Notes under the pieces: model-generated | Database searches by the model: none | Told to the model about the DNA's origin: nothing | What the model saw: the letters and a program-made list of their open reading frames with translations, nothing else | Assembly (NCBI GenBank): GCA_029257695.1 | Contig: JARIAU010000011.1 | Location: 1 to 40,642 of the forward strand | Length of the DNA: 40,642 bases | Direction: 5' to 3' | DNA from: Oscillospiraceae bacterium | GTDB taxonomy: Bacteria; Bacillota; Clostridia; Oscillospirales; Oscillospiraceae | In this document: one piece after another, positions 1-9,392 of the stretch | Layout of the letters: each line of letters starts with the position of its first letter | How positions within the stretch are numbered: the stretch's first letter is position 1 | Translations under genes and position numbers: made by a program

Positions 1-2
1 AT

Positions 3-374
3 TTCTACACCTACGAATATGAAGCAACTCAAATCGCTGGCAGTAATGCTGCAGCAGTTGCCAATAATATCAGAGAATTAGGGCCAAAATTAGCACTTTA
101 CAATGGCAGTCTGTTTATTGTGATTGGCTTAGTGATGGTTCTCCATTTCGGCAAACTATACTGCTGTGACAACAGCAATACACCGACTGCCTCCAATGCA
201 GCTTCCATTCCGGACAGTCCTGCGGCTACGACAACCGCTTGCTCTGCACAGGCAGATGAGGTTGCCAGTTCCGATAATGTCGACAGTACGGACGGTACCG
301 ATAGTGCGGATGGTGCGGATCATGCAATGAGCTGCATGGATTCCACCGCTTCAGACCTTGAAAATACGCAATAA
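3..374 (+). CDS. 5'-truncated CDS at window edge; C-terminal part of a membrane-anchored hypothetical protein with Ser/Ala/Asp-rich tail
   Basis: The frame of the listed ORF 120..374 is open back to base 3 (FYTYEYEATQIAGSNAAAVANNIRELGPKLALYNGSLFIVIGLVMVLHFGK...), with a hydrophobic segment followed by a low-complexity tail. Confidence 0.5.
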   Translation, partial: FYTYEYEATQIAGSNAAAVANNIRELGPKLALYNGSLFIVIGLVMVLHFGKLYCCDNSNTPTASNAASIPDSPAATTTACSAQADEVASSDNVDSTDGTDSADGADHAMSCMDSTASDLENTQ

Positions 375-410
375 CATATATTTCTCGATGCAGAACACGA
401 TCTACACAAA

Positions 411-444
411 AAAACGAGGGAGCGGATATTCCGCTCCCTCGTTT
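411..444. terminator. Bidirectional rho-independent terminator
   Basis: AAACGAGGGAGCGGA-tat-TCCGCTCCCTCGTTT, between convergent ORFs. Confidence 0.8.
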
Positions 445-469
445 GGTATCATTCGTATTCCGTTTTGGA

Positions 470-1015
470 TTAGCCGAAGTAACGCTCCAGCAGGCCCTTG
501 AATGCCTTGCCGTGGCGAGCCTCGTCACGAGCCATCTCATGGACGGTGTCGTGGATGGCGTCCAGGTTCAGCTCCTTTGCACGCTTAGCCAGCTCAAACT
601 TGCCCTTGGTGGCGCCATTCTCGGCGTCCACACGCATGCTCAGGTTCTTCTTGGTGGAGTCGGTCAGGACCTCGCCCAGCATCTCAGCAAACTTGGCAGC
701 GTGCTCAGCCTCTTCATAGGCAGCCTTCTCCCAGTACAGGCCGATCTCGGGATAGCCCTCACGGTGAGCCACACGGGCCATGGCCAGATACATACCGACC
801 TCGGAGCACTCGCCCTCGAAATTGGCACGCAGGCCTTCCTTGATCTCCTCGGGGACATCCTTGGCGATGCCGACCACATGCTCAGCGGCCCAGCTCATCT
901 CGCCTTCCACCAGCTTAAAGGTGCTGCCGGGAGCCTTGCACAGGGGGCAGACAAAATCCTCGGGCATCTCGCCTTCGTGAACATAACCGCAGATGGGGCA
1001 AACATACTTCTTCAT
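470..1015 (-). CDS. rbr: Rubrerythrin, reverse type (N-terminal rubredoxin domain plus ferritin-like diiron domain)
   Basis: [33 protein letters not shown] (rubredoxin CxxC pairs at N-terminus), then EEAEHAAKF and [13 protein letters not shown] diiron motifs; SD aggagg upstream. Confidence 0.95.
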   Translation of the reverse strand: MKKYVCPICGYVHEGEMPEDFVCPLCKAPGSTFKLVEGEMSWAAEHVVGIAKDVPEEIKEGLRANFEGECSEVGMYLAMARVAHREGYPEIGLYWEKAAYEEAEHAAKFAEMLGEVLTDSTKKNLSMRVDAENGATKGKFELAKRAKELNLDAIHDTVHEMARDEARHGKAFKGLLERYFG

Positions 1016-1259
1016 AACTTATTTCCTCCTAATGATTTCAGATTGTATCACACATTTTATATTTCCTATGTGTCAAATCCAGCCGATGACCTGTGTCGAA
1101 ACACTTAAGTGATAATCGTTACTGTTATTGACAAGGTTAATATAGCATATCCCCCGGGGTTTGTAAAGCATTATTTCAAAAAATTTTTGATTTTTTATTC
1201 CGTGGTTTCCATTCGGTTGGCACCATCGGCAGCAACGGCTGTAAATTCACTGAATCCGC

Positions 1260-1288
1260 TTGCTTTTTGGGGCCAAACTACATACAAT
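1260..1288 (+). promoter_or_regulatory. Predicted sigma-A promoter (TTGCTT-17-TACAAT) for the HD-domain gene
   Basis: -35/-10 match with 17-nt spacer upstream of ORF. Confidence 0.5.
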
Positions 1289-1340
1289 AAATCTGATCAA
1301 CAAACCGAGCATTCAACCAAGAAAGGGAGCGGAGTACACC

Positions 1341-2024
1341 ATGCAACATTCCCCTATGCTGGACTTACTGCATCAAAACCAATGGAAGGACTTCCAAACG
1401 GACTTTGATTTGCTGCGGCAATGGTCTTATTATCCTCTGCTGATCACCACTTTAGAGGACTTGAAGCAAGAGGCGCTGTTCGTCAGCCAAATGCACGGCC
1501 TTGGCCACATCGAGCGCACCATTCTGCAAGGTGGTTTTTGTGCGATGGATCAACAGCTTTCCAAGGAGGACACGCTCCTGCTGCTGACCGCCTGCTCCTA
1601 TCACGATGTGGGCCGCATCAACGACTGGGTGGATGACCTGCACGGGCACCGTTCCGCCCAGCAGCTGGATCGGCTCACCTCCTATCGCGGAGAGGACTTG
1701 CTCCTCCTGCAAGGGGCCGTGGATGCCCATTCCCGCCGGGATGTGGTACTGGAAGAGATTCTGACCCAATATGGTGCTGCCGACCGGCTCAGAGCCATTC
1801 GCCTGGCCAAGCTGCTCAAGGATGCGGACGGTTTGGACCGAGCCCGTCTGGGCGATCTGGATCCCCGTTACCTTCGCTTTGATGCCAGCCGCCGCCGGGT
1901 TGCGCTGGCGGAGGCGGTTTATGCCGCTTATCAGCGCTCCATCGGCCGTTCTCCTGCTCCTTTCTTCACCAAGGAACAGGTGGCTGCCTTCCGGACGAAG
2001 GGGAAAAAGCCGGGCCAAAAGTAA
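1341..2024 (+). CDS. HD-domain phosphohydrolase
   Basis: HGLGHIERT...CSYHDVGR...HRSAQ...DADGLDR resembles HD superfamily metal motifs; SD at gggagcggag before ATG 1341. Confidence 0.8.
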   Translation: MQHSPMLDLLHQNQWKDFQTDFDLLRQWSYYPLLITTLEDLKQEALFVSQMHGLGHIERTILQGGFCAMDQQLSKEDTLLLLTACSYHDVGRINDWVDDLHGHRSAQQLDRLTSYRGEDLLLLQGAVDAHSRRDVVLEEILTQYGAADRLRAIRLAKLLKDADGLDRARLGDLDPRYLRFDASRRRVALAEAVYAAYQRSIGRSPAPFFTKEQVAAFRTKGKKPGQK

Positions 2025-2114
2025 CCAGTATATGAATTTTCTCTAAAACCGCTTGCAAGAACGGCAAAAAGAAAGTACAATTCACTCAAGATACCTGTGA
2101 AGGAGGACTTATCT

Positions 2115-2288
2115 ATGAATTCTACCATGCGCACTGTTTTGAAGGTCGTTACCATCGTCCTGTCTGTGGCCGCTGCCGCCGCTGCTGTGGTCGGCGTGAT
2201 TCACTATCTGACACAGGGCGAAGGGAAAAAGTACACCAGCTTCCCCTCCGAATTCGATGATTACGAGGACTGGGAGCCTACCTTCTGA
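2115..2288 (+). CDS. Small single-pass membrane protein, hypothetical
   Basis: MNSTMRTVLKVVTIVLSVAAAAAAVVGVIHYLTQGEGKKYTSFPSEFDDYEDWEPTF; SD aggagg; terminator directly downstream. Confidence 0.6.
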   Translation: MNSTMRTVLKVVTIVLSVAAAAAAVVGVIHYLTQGEGKKYTSFPSEFDDYEDWEPTF

Positions 2289-2303
2289 TTGATTTAAGTG
2301 CAA

Positions 2304-2336
2304 AGCGGCGCTGAGGCCAAACTCAGCGCCGCTTTT
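2304..2336 (+). terminator. Rho-independent terminator
   Basis: AGCGGCGCTGAG-gccaaa-CTCAGCGCCGCT followed by TTTTTT. Confidence 0.85.
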
Positions 2337-2342
2337 TTGAAT

Positions 2343-3068
2343 TCAATGCACCCGAATTTGGCTCAAGACCCGACCTACCTGATCGTGGATCACCAAATCA
2401 GCGCGTCGATCGGCCCCCGTGGGCTCCAGATTGATCAGCACCAAGTGCTTTCCCCGATAAAACCGGAGCAGACCGGCAGCCGGATACACCACCAGAGATG
2501 TTCCGGCCACAATCAGCAAATCGGCCTGTGAAATGGCCTGCACCGCCCCCTCCACGGTGGCCTGATCCAGTGGTTCCTCATAAAGCACCACATCCGGCTT
2601 GAGGATCCCTCCGCACACGCAGCGGGGCACCCCCGCTCCGGCACACACGGCCTCCATCGGATAAAACCGATGGCAGCGAGTACAATAGTTGCGGCTGACC
2701 GCTCCGTGCAGCTCATAGACGCAGCGGCTGCCCGCCTTCTGATGCAGTCCGTCGATGTTTTGGGTCACCACTGCCGTGAGCTTTCCCGCCGCCTCCAGTT
2801 CTGCCAATTTCCGATGGGCACGATTGGGCTGTGCCTCCGGTGCCAACAGCTTTTGTCGGTAAAACCGAAAGAATTCCTCCGTATGCTGCTCAAAGTAGGT
2901 ATGGCTCAATATGGTTTCCGGCGGTTCACTGTATTCCTGATGATACAGGCCGTCCACACTACGAAAATCCGGAATACCGCTTTCCGTGCTGACTCCGGCT
3001 CCGCCGAAAAAGACAATGCGCTGACTTTCGTCCACCCACTGTTGGAGTGTTTTAAGGTGGTCCTCCAT
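2343..3068 (-). CDS. cobB: NAD-dependent protein deacylase, Sir2 family
   Basis: FFGGAGVSTESGIPDFRS, VTQNIDGLHQKAG, ELHGAV, CxxC...CxC zinc site, GTSLVVYPAAGL. Confidence 0.93.
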   Translation of the reverse strand: MEDHLKTLQQWVDESQRIVFFGGAGVSTESGIPDFRSVDGLYHQEYSEPPETILSHTYFEQHTEEFFRFYRQKLLAPEAQPNRAHRKLAELEAAGKLTAVVTQNIDGLHQKAGSRCVYELHGAVSRNYCTRCHRFYPMEAVCAGAGVPRCVCGGILKPDVVLYEEPLDQATVEGAVQAISQADLLIVAGTSLVVYPAAGLLRFYRGKHLVLINLEPTGADRRADLVIHDQVGRVLSQIRVH

Positions 3069-3139
3069 TCAGACCCCTCCTCCGCTTATTTATCGCAAGC
3101 ATAGCACACTTTGTCCCCATTGCCTAGCGCTTGAGCGAA

Positions 3140-3862
3140 TCATTTCCCCATCTCCGGTTCCTTCATCGCCTCTTCCAGCTTTTTCAGGGCTTTTTTCTCA
3201 ATGCGGGATACATAGGACCGGGAGATGCCACAGCGGCGGGCAATTTCTCGCTGCGGTTGCGGATCTCCGCCGTCCAGTCCATAACGGGCAAGGATGACGG
3301 TGCGTTCCCGCTCATCCAGCACCCGGTCCACACACGCTCGGACCCGCAGACAAGACTCCCGGGCATCCAGATTTTCCAACATATCGTCATCGACCCGAAT
3401 CAAATCCAGGATGGACAGATTCCCCTCTCCGCCATCTCCATCCAGTGTTTCCGACAGCGAAACCTCTCCAGCCAGTCTGCGAGTCTTGCGGAGATACATC
3501 AAAATCTCATTTTCAATGCAGCGGGCCGCATAAGTGGCCAGCTTGATTTTTTTATCCGGGCGATAGGTGTTCACTGCCTTGATAAGGCCAATGGTACCAA
3601 TGCTGATCAAATCGTCCGTATCGCCGGTCTGGGTGTAATACTTCTTTACGATATGAGCCACCAAGCGCAGATTGTGCTCCACCAGTCGATTTCGGGCCGC
3701 CAGATCTCCCTCGACGGACTGCTCCACCAGTGCCCGTTCCTCTTCCGGCCGCAGGGGCCGAGGAAACGAGCCGGCCGTGGGGGACACCCGCAGGGTAAAG
3801 AACTGGCCGTGCATCAACAAAAGCGTCAAAACCGAGAGCATATGCCACAACTCCTTTTTCAT
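3140..3862 (-). CDS. sigK: RNA polymerase sporulation-specific sigma factor SigK (intact)
   Basis: RNRLVEHNLRLVAHIVKKYYTQTGDTDDLISIGTIGLIKAVNTYRPDKKIKLATYAARCIENEILMYLRK ... QREIARRCGISRSYVSRIEKKALKKL; hydrophobic pro-like N-terminus. Confidence 0.9.
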   Translation of the reverse strand: MKKELWHMLSVLTLLLMHGQFFTLRVSPTAGSFPRPLRPEEERALVEQSVEGDLAARNRLVEHNLRLVAHIVKKYYTQTGDTDDLISIGTIGLIKAVNTYRPDKKIKLATYAARCIENEILMYLRKTRRLAGEVSLSETLDGDGGEGNLSILDLIRVDDDMLENLDARESCLRVRACVDRVLDERERTVILARYGLDGGDPQPQREIARRCGISRSYVSRIEKKALKKLEEAMKEPEMGK

Positions 3863-4032
3863 GCATAATGCATTCTATTCTCCCCGGAGTTGTCCTTATT
3901 CTCTTGTTGCGTCCGCCCCTGCCCGGCGACTTTTGCACCCGCTCCGATGCATGGCTGCAAGCGTGAAAAGGTCCCATGGCCGATAAGCCATCGTTTCCTG
4001 ATGGTCCACAGCAACGAAAAGCGGCTCTCAAG

Positions 4033-4079
4033 GTGCAAAACGACCGAAGGCGGCAGATGCCGTCTTCGGTCGTTTGCAC
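4033..4079. repeat. Long imperfect inverted repeat (about 20-bp stem) between LRR gene and sigK
   Basis: GTGCAAAACGACCGAAGGCGGCA / TGCCGTCTTCGGTCGTTTGCAC. Confidence 0.7.
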
Positions 4080-4136
4080 TTTCATCGAATCGCAGAAGGA
4101 TATGCGCTTAGGTTCGGCGCATCGGTTTCCATCCAA

Positions 4137-5921
4137 TCAGCGGTGTTCCCGCTTGCCCTTGGGCTGCTCCTCCTTCGCTTTGCTTTTCTTGTTCCAGATA
4201 ACCAAGCCGATCAGCGCCACAACGCTGACCACAATCAGCACCACCCACAGCAGAACGGGGGTGGTATCCTCCGTCTTGGGCGTGGTCGGTGCAGCCGGCT
4301 TGGCGGGCGCCGTTGTCTGCTCCGGAGCCTCCGGTTTCGCATGTTCCTGGCTCTGGGGTGCGGTGGGGTCCGTCGGTGCCGAAGGCAGCTTTTCCAGCAC
4401 TTCCTGCTGCGTGTAGCCGCACACAGTGCAGGTATGCTCCCGCAGGCCCTCCGCTTCGGTGGTCGGCGCTAAGGCTACCTTCCAATCGTCAAAGGTGTGT
4501 GCCTCCTTGCCGCTCACTTCTCCCTTGTGTTCACAAGTGGCATCGTGCCAGTGGTGGGTTTCATCCCAGGTCCAATCCGGAGCGAAGGTATGCTCATGAC
4601 CCTCAAACCGCAGCTTGAAGCGAGCCGTCTTGCCGTTGCCCATATCATACAAATAGGAAAGCTCCTGCGAACCCTCTGCAAAGCGGAAAGTGTGCAAGGC
4701 CGCATCAAAGGTGCCGCCCTTCACATCCGATACTTTATCGTCCGAGAAGTTGCCGGGCAGCTTGGTAGTGTCCACCGTCTGCCGGCTCACAGAATAAGTG
4801 TTGCCTTCTGCATCGACCGGATCCATTCCCGTATTTTGAGTCAGATCCAGACTGGTCAGGTGATTCCCCCCGCACTTCAACATCTTCAACTTCGGATTGT
4901 GGGTGACATCCAGCACCGTCAGCTGATTTTCAGAGCATATCAGCCGCACCAAATCGGGGTGGTTTCCCACATCCAGTGCCGTCAACTGATTTTGATCACA
5001 GTACAGATTGACTAATGCGGTATTGTTGGACACATCCAAGGTCGTCAACCGGTTGCCGTCACAATACAGTCGGGTCAATTTCAGGTTGTGCGTCACATCC
5101 AAGGTCCGCAGTTCATTGTTGCTGCAGGACAAATCATCCAGTTCCGGGTTCTGCGTCACATCCAGCTGCGACAAGCGGGTTTCATGGCAGTCCAACTGCC
5201 CCAGCTTGGGATTGTGGGTCACATCCAGTTCCCCCAGGGGATTTTCATAACAGTGCAGATTCTGCAATTCCGGATTCCGGGTCACATCCAAGGTCGTCAG
5301 CTGGTTCCTGCCGCAGTACAGCCACTCCAAGGCCGGATTCTGGGTCACATCCAAATCGGACAGTTCATTCCTGCCGCAGGAAAACTGCTTCAGTTTGGGA
5401 TTGTGGGTCACATCCAGTGCGGCAATCTGATTTCTGCTGCAATCAAGCCTGTACAGATTCGGATTCTGGGTCACATTCAGCGCCGTAAGCTGATTCCCCG
5501 CCACTACAAGATATTGCAGCTCCGGATTATGCGACACATCCAAGGCCGTGATCCGATTCCCGGTAAGCTCCAGCTTGGTCAGCAGAGTATTCTGCGAGAC
5601 ATCCAGCGTGGTCAGCTGATTGTCGCTGCAGTTCAGCTCTTCCAGTTCCGAAAAATATGCCACTCCGGTCAAATCGGAAATTCCCTTACCCGCAACATCA
5701 ATAGCGGTAACATCGGCCCGTTCCTGCTCCGACAGGCTCTGGTTGTGGTCAGTGTCAAACTGTTCAATGTACGCCCGGAATTTCTGATCCGGGAAATTTG
5801 CTGCATTGACGGCCACATCCGCTCCCGCTGCCCATGCAGGCATCGAAAGCATTCCCATCGTCATGAACAGCGCCAGTCCGCTTCCCAGCAGCTTCCGGGA
5901 TGCGGTGGTGAATTGCTTCAT
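4137..5921 (-). CDS. Surface leucine-rich-repeat protein: signal peptide, EF-hand-like segment, 13 x 21-aa Cys-ladder LRRs, H/W/C-rich module, Pro-rich linker, C-terminal TM
   Basis: Signal peptide MKQFTTASRKLLGSGLALFMTMGMLSMPAWAAG; 21-aa repeats LxxLxCxxNQLTxLDVTxNPx; HTCTVCGYTQQEV; TM VLLWVVLIVVSVVALIGLVIW followed by a basic tail. Confidence 0.88.
   Translation of the reverse strand: MKQFTTASRKLLGSGLALFMTMGMLSMPAWAAGADVAVNAANFPDQKFRAYIEQFDTDHNQSLSEQERADVTAIDVAGKGISDLTGVAYFSELEELNCSDNQLTTLDVSQNTLLTKLELTGNRITALDVSHNPELQYLVVAGNQLTALNVTQNPNLYRLDCSRNQIAALDVTHNPKLKQFSCGRNELSDLDVTQNPALEWLYCGRNQLTTLDVTRNPELQNLHCYENPLGELDVTHNPKLGQLDCHETRLSQLDVTQNPELDDLSCSNNELRTLDVTHNLKLTRLYCDGNRLTTLDVSNNTALVNLYCDQNQLTALDVGNHPDLVRLICSENQLTVLDVTHNPKLKMLKCGGNHLTSLDLTQNTGMDPVDAEGNTYSVSRQTVDTTKLPGNFSDDKVSDVKGGTFDAALHTFRFAEGSQELSYLYDMGNGKTARFKLRFEGHEHTFAPDWTWDETHHWHDATCEHKGEVSGKEAHTFDDWKVALAPTTEAEGLREHTCTVCGYTQQEVLEKLPSAPTDPTAPQSQEHAKPEAPEQTTAPAKPAAPTTPKTEDTTPVLLWVVLIVVSVVALIGLVIWNKKSKAKEEQPKGKREHR
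4827..5645 (-). repeat. 63-bp coding tandem repeats (13 copies, 21-aa LRR)
   Basis: Period-21 alignment of LEELNCSDNQLTTLDVSQNTL ... LKMLKCGGNHLTSLDLTQNTG. Confidence 0.85.
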
Positions 5922-6005
5922 CTTTCATTCCTTCTTTCCTGTGCAACCCTCATTCCCCCCTCGGCTATCTGCCGTCAGCAAACAAGGGATTGTTTTTATA
6001 TTTTT

Positions 6006-6033
6006 ATTATAAAGATTTTATTTTGATAATCAA
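6006..6033 (-). promoter_or_regulatory. Predicted sigma-A promoter (TTGATT-16-TATAAT) for the LRR gene
   Basis: Reverse-strand -35/-10 match in AT-rich upstream region. Confidence 0.5.
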
Positions 6034-6070
6034 CTGTTTTTATCCTGCATTTCGATCCGAAAGCACGCAG

Positions 6071-6865
6071 TCAGGCTTTCTCCGCAGACGGTGCCTTGGC
6101 CCGATCCTCCAAAATCAGCTTACGGAGGGCCTCTACCGTCACCCGGACGGCGGAATCGGTATCCGTATCCTCGGTCTGACCAAGGCCGGCCATTTCCCGC
6201 TCCTGATTCCAGATCACATGGAAGCAGCTGCCGCAGCGGACACCCAAGGCCGCCGCCACAGTGAACAGTGCCGCACTTTCCATCTCACTGGCCAGCACAC
6301 CCAGCCGTTTCCATGCCTCCCACTTCGCTTGCAGCTCCCCGCTCACCGGCATGCGAGCCGGGGAATGCTGTCCATAGAAGGAATCCTTGCACTGGACCAC
6401 GCCCACTTTGCACCGCTTGCCCAAACGCTGTGCGCTTTCCACAAGGGCACGGGTCACTTCATAGTCCGCAACCGCCGGGAACTCAATGGGTGCATACTCC
6501 CGGCTGGTCCCTTCCATCCGCACTGCACCGGTGGCCACCACCACATCACCGCTCTCCACATCCAAGCGGATTCCGCCGCAGGTGCCTACCCGCAGGAAGG
6601 TGTGAACCCCGATCTGCACCAACTCCTCCATGGCAATGGCCGCAGACGGCCCGCCGATGCCGGTGCTCACTACACTGACCGGCTCCCCCTCCAGCGTCCC
6701 CACCCAAGTGGTATACTCCCGATTGGCGTGGAGGAACGCGCCGTCGTCCAGATAGGCCGCAATCTCCGCACAGCGGCCCGGGTCTCCCGGCACAATACAG
6801 TAGTGTCCGGCCGCACCCGGACCCAAGCCAATATGATATTGCACCGCACGCTTGGTCATATCCAT
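6071..6865 (-). CDS. udp: Uridine/nucleoside phosphorylase
   Basis: [64 protein letters not shown]. Confidence 0.88.
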   Translation of the reverse strand: MDMTKRAVQYHIGLGPGAAGHYCIVPGDPGRCAEIAAYLDDGAFLHANREYTTWVGTLEGEPVSVVSTGIGGPSAAIAMEELVQIGVHTFLRVGTCGGIRLDVESGDVVVATGAVRMEGTSREYAPIEFPAVADYEVTRALVESAQRLGKRCKVGVVQCKDSFYGQHSPARMPVSGELQAKWEAWKRLGVLASEMESAALFTVAAALGVRCGSCFHVIWNQEREMAGLGQTEDTDTDSAVRVTVEALRKLILEDRAKAPSAEKA

Positions 6866-6921
6866 AAGATCCCTCCAAAATGCCCGAAGAAAAAGTCCAA
6901 ACCCGGGTTTATTTTAGGATT

Positions 6922-6951
6922 ATTATACTACTTTTTTCTGTCCTATTTCAA
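6922..6951 (-). promoter_or_regulatory. Predicted sigma-A promoter (TTGAAA-18-TATAAT) for udp
   Basis: Reverse-strand match upstream of udp. Confidence 0.5.
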
Positions 6952-7012
6952 CTCCGTACAAATATTAGCGCCCTAAACCAACAACATTTATGAAAGTTTT
7001 TCTATTTTGCTC

Positions 7013-7041
7013 TTGCAATCGCCTTTTATGCTTGTTACAAT
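7013..7041 (+). promoter_or_regulatory. Predicted sigma-A promoter (TTGCAA-17-TACAAT) for hppA
   Basis: Strong -35/-10 with 17-nt spacer. Confidence 0.6.
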
Positions 7042-7126
7042 GGGTACAAACAAGTGGGGGTCGCTATACGGCTCCCTTTTTTGACTTGTTTGTTGTAAGT
7101 CAAACCAAGACAAAGGAGATGTATTC

Positions 7127-9247
7127 ATGGAAAAGTTTTTCTGGATCGGTTTCCTCGGTGCTTTGATTGCAGGCGTCTTTGCCCTTCTGCAGGCAAAGAA
7201 GGTCCTGAGCTACTCCGAGGGTACTGACAAAATGAAGAAGATCGCCTCCTCCATCCGCGCCGGTGCCAATGCTTATCTGAAGCATCAGTACACCACCGTG
7301 GGTAAGGTGTTTGTGATCGTCTTCATCATCCTGCTCGTGCTGGCCTTCGGCGGCCATATGCTGAGCCCCTTCACCCCCTTCGCATTCGTCACGGGTGGTA
7401 TCTGGTCTATGCTTGCCGGCTTCATCGGCATGAAGATCGCCACCAACTCCAACGCCCGTACCGCTCAGGCTGCTTCCGAGAGCCTGAACAAGGGTCTGCG
7501 TGTTGCCTTCTCCTCCGGCTCCGTCATGGGCTTCACCGTGGTCGGCCTGGGCATGCTGGACATTTCCATCTGGTTCGCCATCCTGTACTTCGGCTTCGGC
7601 ATCAACGATCCCGTCCAGTTCGGCAACATCATGGTTATGAACGGCATGGGTGCTTCCTTCATGGCTCTGTTTGCTCGTGTTGGCGGCGGTATCTACACCA
7701 AGGCTGCTGATGTGGGCGCTGACCTGGTTGGTAAGGTTGAGTCCGGCATCCCCGAGGATGACCCCCGTAACCCCGCTACCATCGCCGACAATGTGGGCGA
7801 CAATGTGGGCGATGTCGCCGGCATGGGTGCTGACCTGTACGAGTCCTATGTTGGCTCCATTCTGGCCACCTTCGCTCTGGGCGCTACCGCCGGCTATGGC
7901 TTCAACGGCATCATCCTGCCTCTGGCCATCGCCGTTGCAGGCATCATCTGCTCCATCATCGGCTCCTTCCTGGTTCGCACCAAGGAGAACGCCACTCAGG
8001 CTTCTCTGCTGAAGAGCCTGCGTACCGGTACTTACACCGCCGCTGTCCTGTCCGCCATCGCTTCCGCTGTCCTCTGCCAGGTCATCCTGACCGAGAACCA
8101 GTGGGGTGTGTTCGTGGCCATCCTCTGCGGCCTGATCGGTGGCTGCGCCATCGGTTACTTCACCGAGTACTACACTTCCGACACCTACAAGCCCACCCAG
8201 AAGCTGGCTGCTGCTTCCGAGACCGGCAGCGCAACCATCATCATCGGTGGTATCTCTCTGGGTCTGAAGTCCACCCTGACCTCCATCCTGATCGTCGCTA
8301 TCTCCGTCCTGGTCAGCTACTTCGCTGCCGGCGGTACCGTTGAGATCGTCAACGAGGCCGGTGTCTTCACCGAGGCATTCAACAAGGGTCTGTACGGCAT
8401 CGGCATCGCCGGCGTCGGCATGCTCTCCACTCTGGGCATCACTCTGGCCACCGACGCTTACGGCCCCGTGGCTGACAACGCCGGCGGCATCGCCGAGATG
8501 AGCGGTCTGCCTGAGCAGGTCCGTGAGCGCACCGACGCTCTGGACAGCCTGGGCAACACCACTGCCGCTACCGGCAAGGGCTTCGCCATCGGCTCCGCTT
8601 CTCTGACTGCTCTGGCTCTGCTGGTTTCCTATGTGAACATCGTGCAGACCAAGACCGACGAGCTGCTGAACTTCACCCTGACCAGCCCCACCGTTCTGGT
8701 TGGCCTGTTCGTGGGCGCTATGCTGACCTTCGTCTTCTCCGCCTTCACCATGAGCGCTGTGCAGAACGCTGCTCAGTCCATCGTGGTTGAGGTTCGCCGT
8801 CAGTTCAAGGAGATCCCCGGCATCATGACCTATGAGGCCGATCCCGACTACGGCCGCTGCGTTACCCTGTGCACCAAGGGTGCCATCCACGAGATGGTCA
8901 TCCCCGCTGTTCTGGCCATCGTCGTGCCGATCATCACCGGCCTGATCCTGGGTCCTGTCGGCGTGGTTGGTCTGCTGGGCGGCGTGTCCGTCACCGGCTT
9001 CGCTATGGCAGTGTTCATGTCCAACGCCGGCGGCGCTTGGGACAATGCCAAGAAGTACATCGAGTCCGGCCACCACGGCGGCAAGGGCTCCGATTGCCAC
9101 AAGGCTGCTGTTGTGGGCGACACCGTGGGCGATCCCTTCAAGGATACCTCCGGTCCTTCCCTGAACATCCTGATCAAGCTGTGCTCCACGGTTTCCATCG
9201 TGTTCTCCGGTCTGATCGTTGCCTTTAACCTGCTGAACATCCTGTAA
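7127..9247 (+). CDS. hppA: Membrane-bound ion-translocating pyrophosphatase (K+-dependent type predicted)
   Basis: GGIYTKAADVGADLVGKVESGIPEDDPRNPATIADNVGDNVGDVAGMGADLYESYVGS; GNTTAATGKGFAIGSA (Ala at the K+-dependence position); DTVGDPFKDTSGPSLNILIK. Confidence 0.96.
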   Translation: MEKFFWIGFLGALIAGVFALLQAKKVLSYSEGTDKMKKIASSIRAGANAYLKHQYTTVGKVFVIVFIILLVLAFGGHMLSPFTPFAFVTGGIWSMLAGFIGMKIATNSNARTAQAASESLNKGLRVAFSSGSVMGFTVVGLGMLDISIWFAILYFGFGINDPVQFGNIMVMNGMGASFMALFARVGGGIYTKAADVGADLVGKVESGIPEDDPRNPATIADNVGDNVGDVAGMGADLYESYVGSILATFALGATAGYGFNGIILPLAIAVAGIICSIIGSFLVRTKENATQASLLKSLRTGTYTAAVLSAIASAVLCQVILTENQWGVFVAILCGLIGGCAIGYFTEYYTSDTYKPTQKLAAASETGSATIIIGGISLGLKSTLTSILIVAISVLVSYFAAGGTVEIVNEAGVFTEAFNKGLYGIGIAGVGMLSTLGITLATDAYGPVADNAGGIAEMSGLPEQVRERTDALDSLGNTTAATGKGFAIGSASLTALALLVSYVNIVQTKTDELLNFTLTSPTVLVGLFVGAMLTFVFSAFTMSAVQNAAQSIVVEVRRQFKEIPGIMTYEADPDYGRCVTLCTKGAIHEMVIPAVLAIVVPIITGLILGPVGVVGLLGGVSVTGFAMAVFMSNAGGAWDNAKKYIESGHHGGKGSDCHKAAVVGDTVGDPFKDTSGPSLNILIKLCSTVSIVFSGLIVAFNLLNIL

Positions 9248-9260
9248 TTCAGCCCTTTTT

Positions 9261-9300
9261 ACACCCTGCGGCAAACCTGCCGCAGGGTGTTTTTCTTTCT
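9261..9300 (+). terminator. Rho-independent terminator after hppA
   Basis: ACACCCTGCGGCA-aacc-TGCCGCAGGGTGT TTTTCTTTC. Confidence 0.9.
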
Positions 9301-9392
9301 TAAGGCAGAGCTTTTTTCTTGTCACCCCCGAAAGAAAATGATAAAATGTTATATCTATCAATATAATTACGAAGGAAAGATGGTGTAAAACG

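Noticed and set aside
4827-5645. CRISPR-like array
   Set aside because: Regular 63-bp periodicity is in frame, degenerate and encodes LRRs; no spacer/repeat structure
5088-6026. 312-aa plus-strand ORF over the LRR gene
   Set aside because: Repetitive HIQxRQL translation is the antisense of the 63-bp LRR repeats
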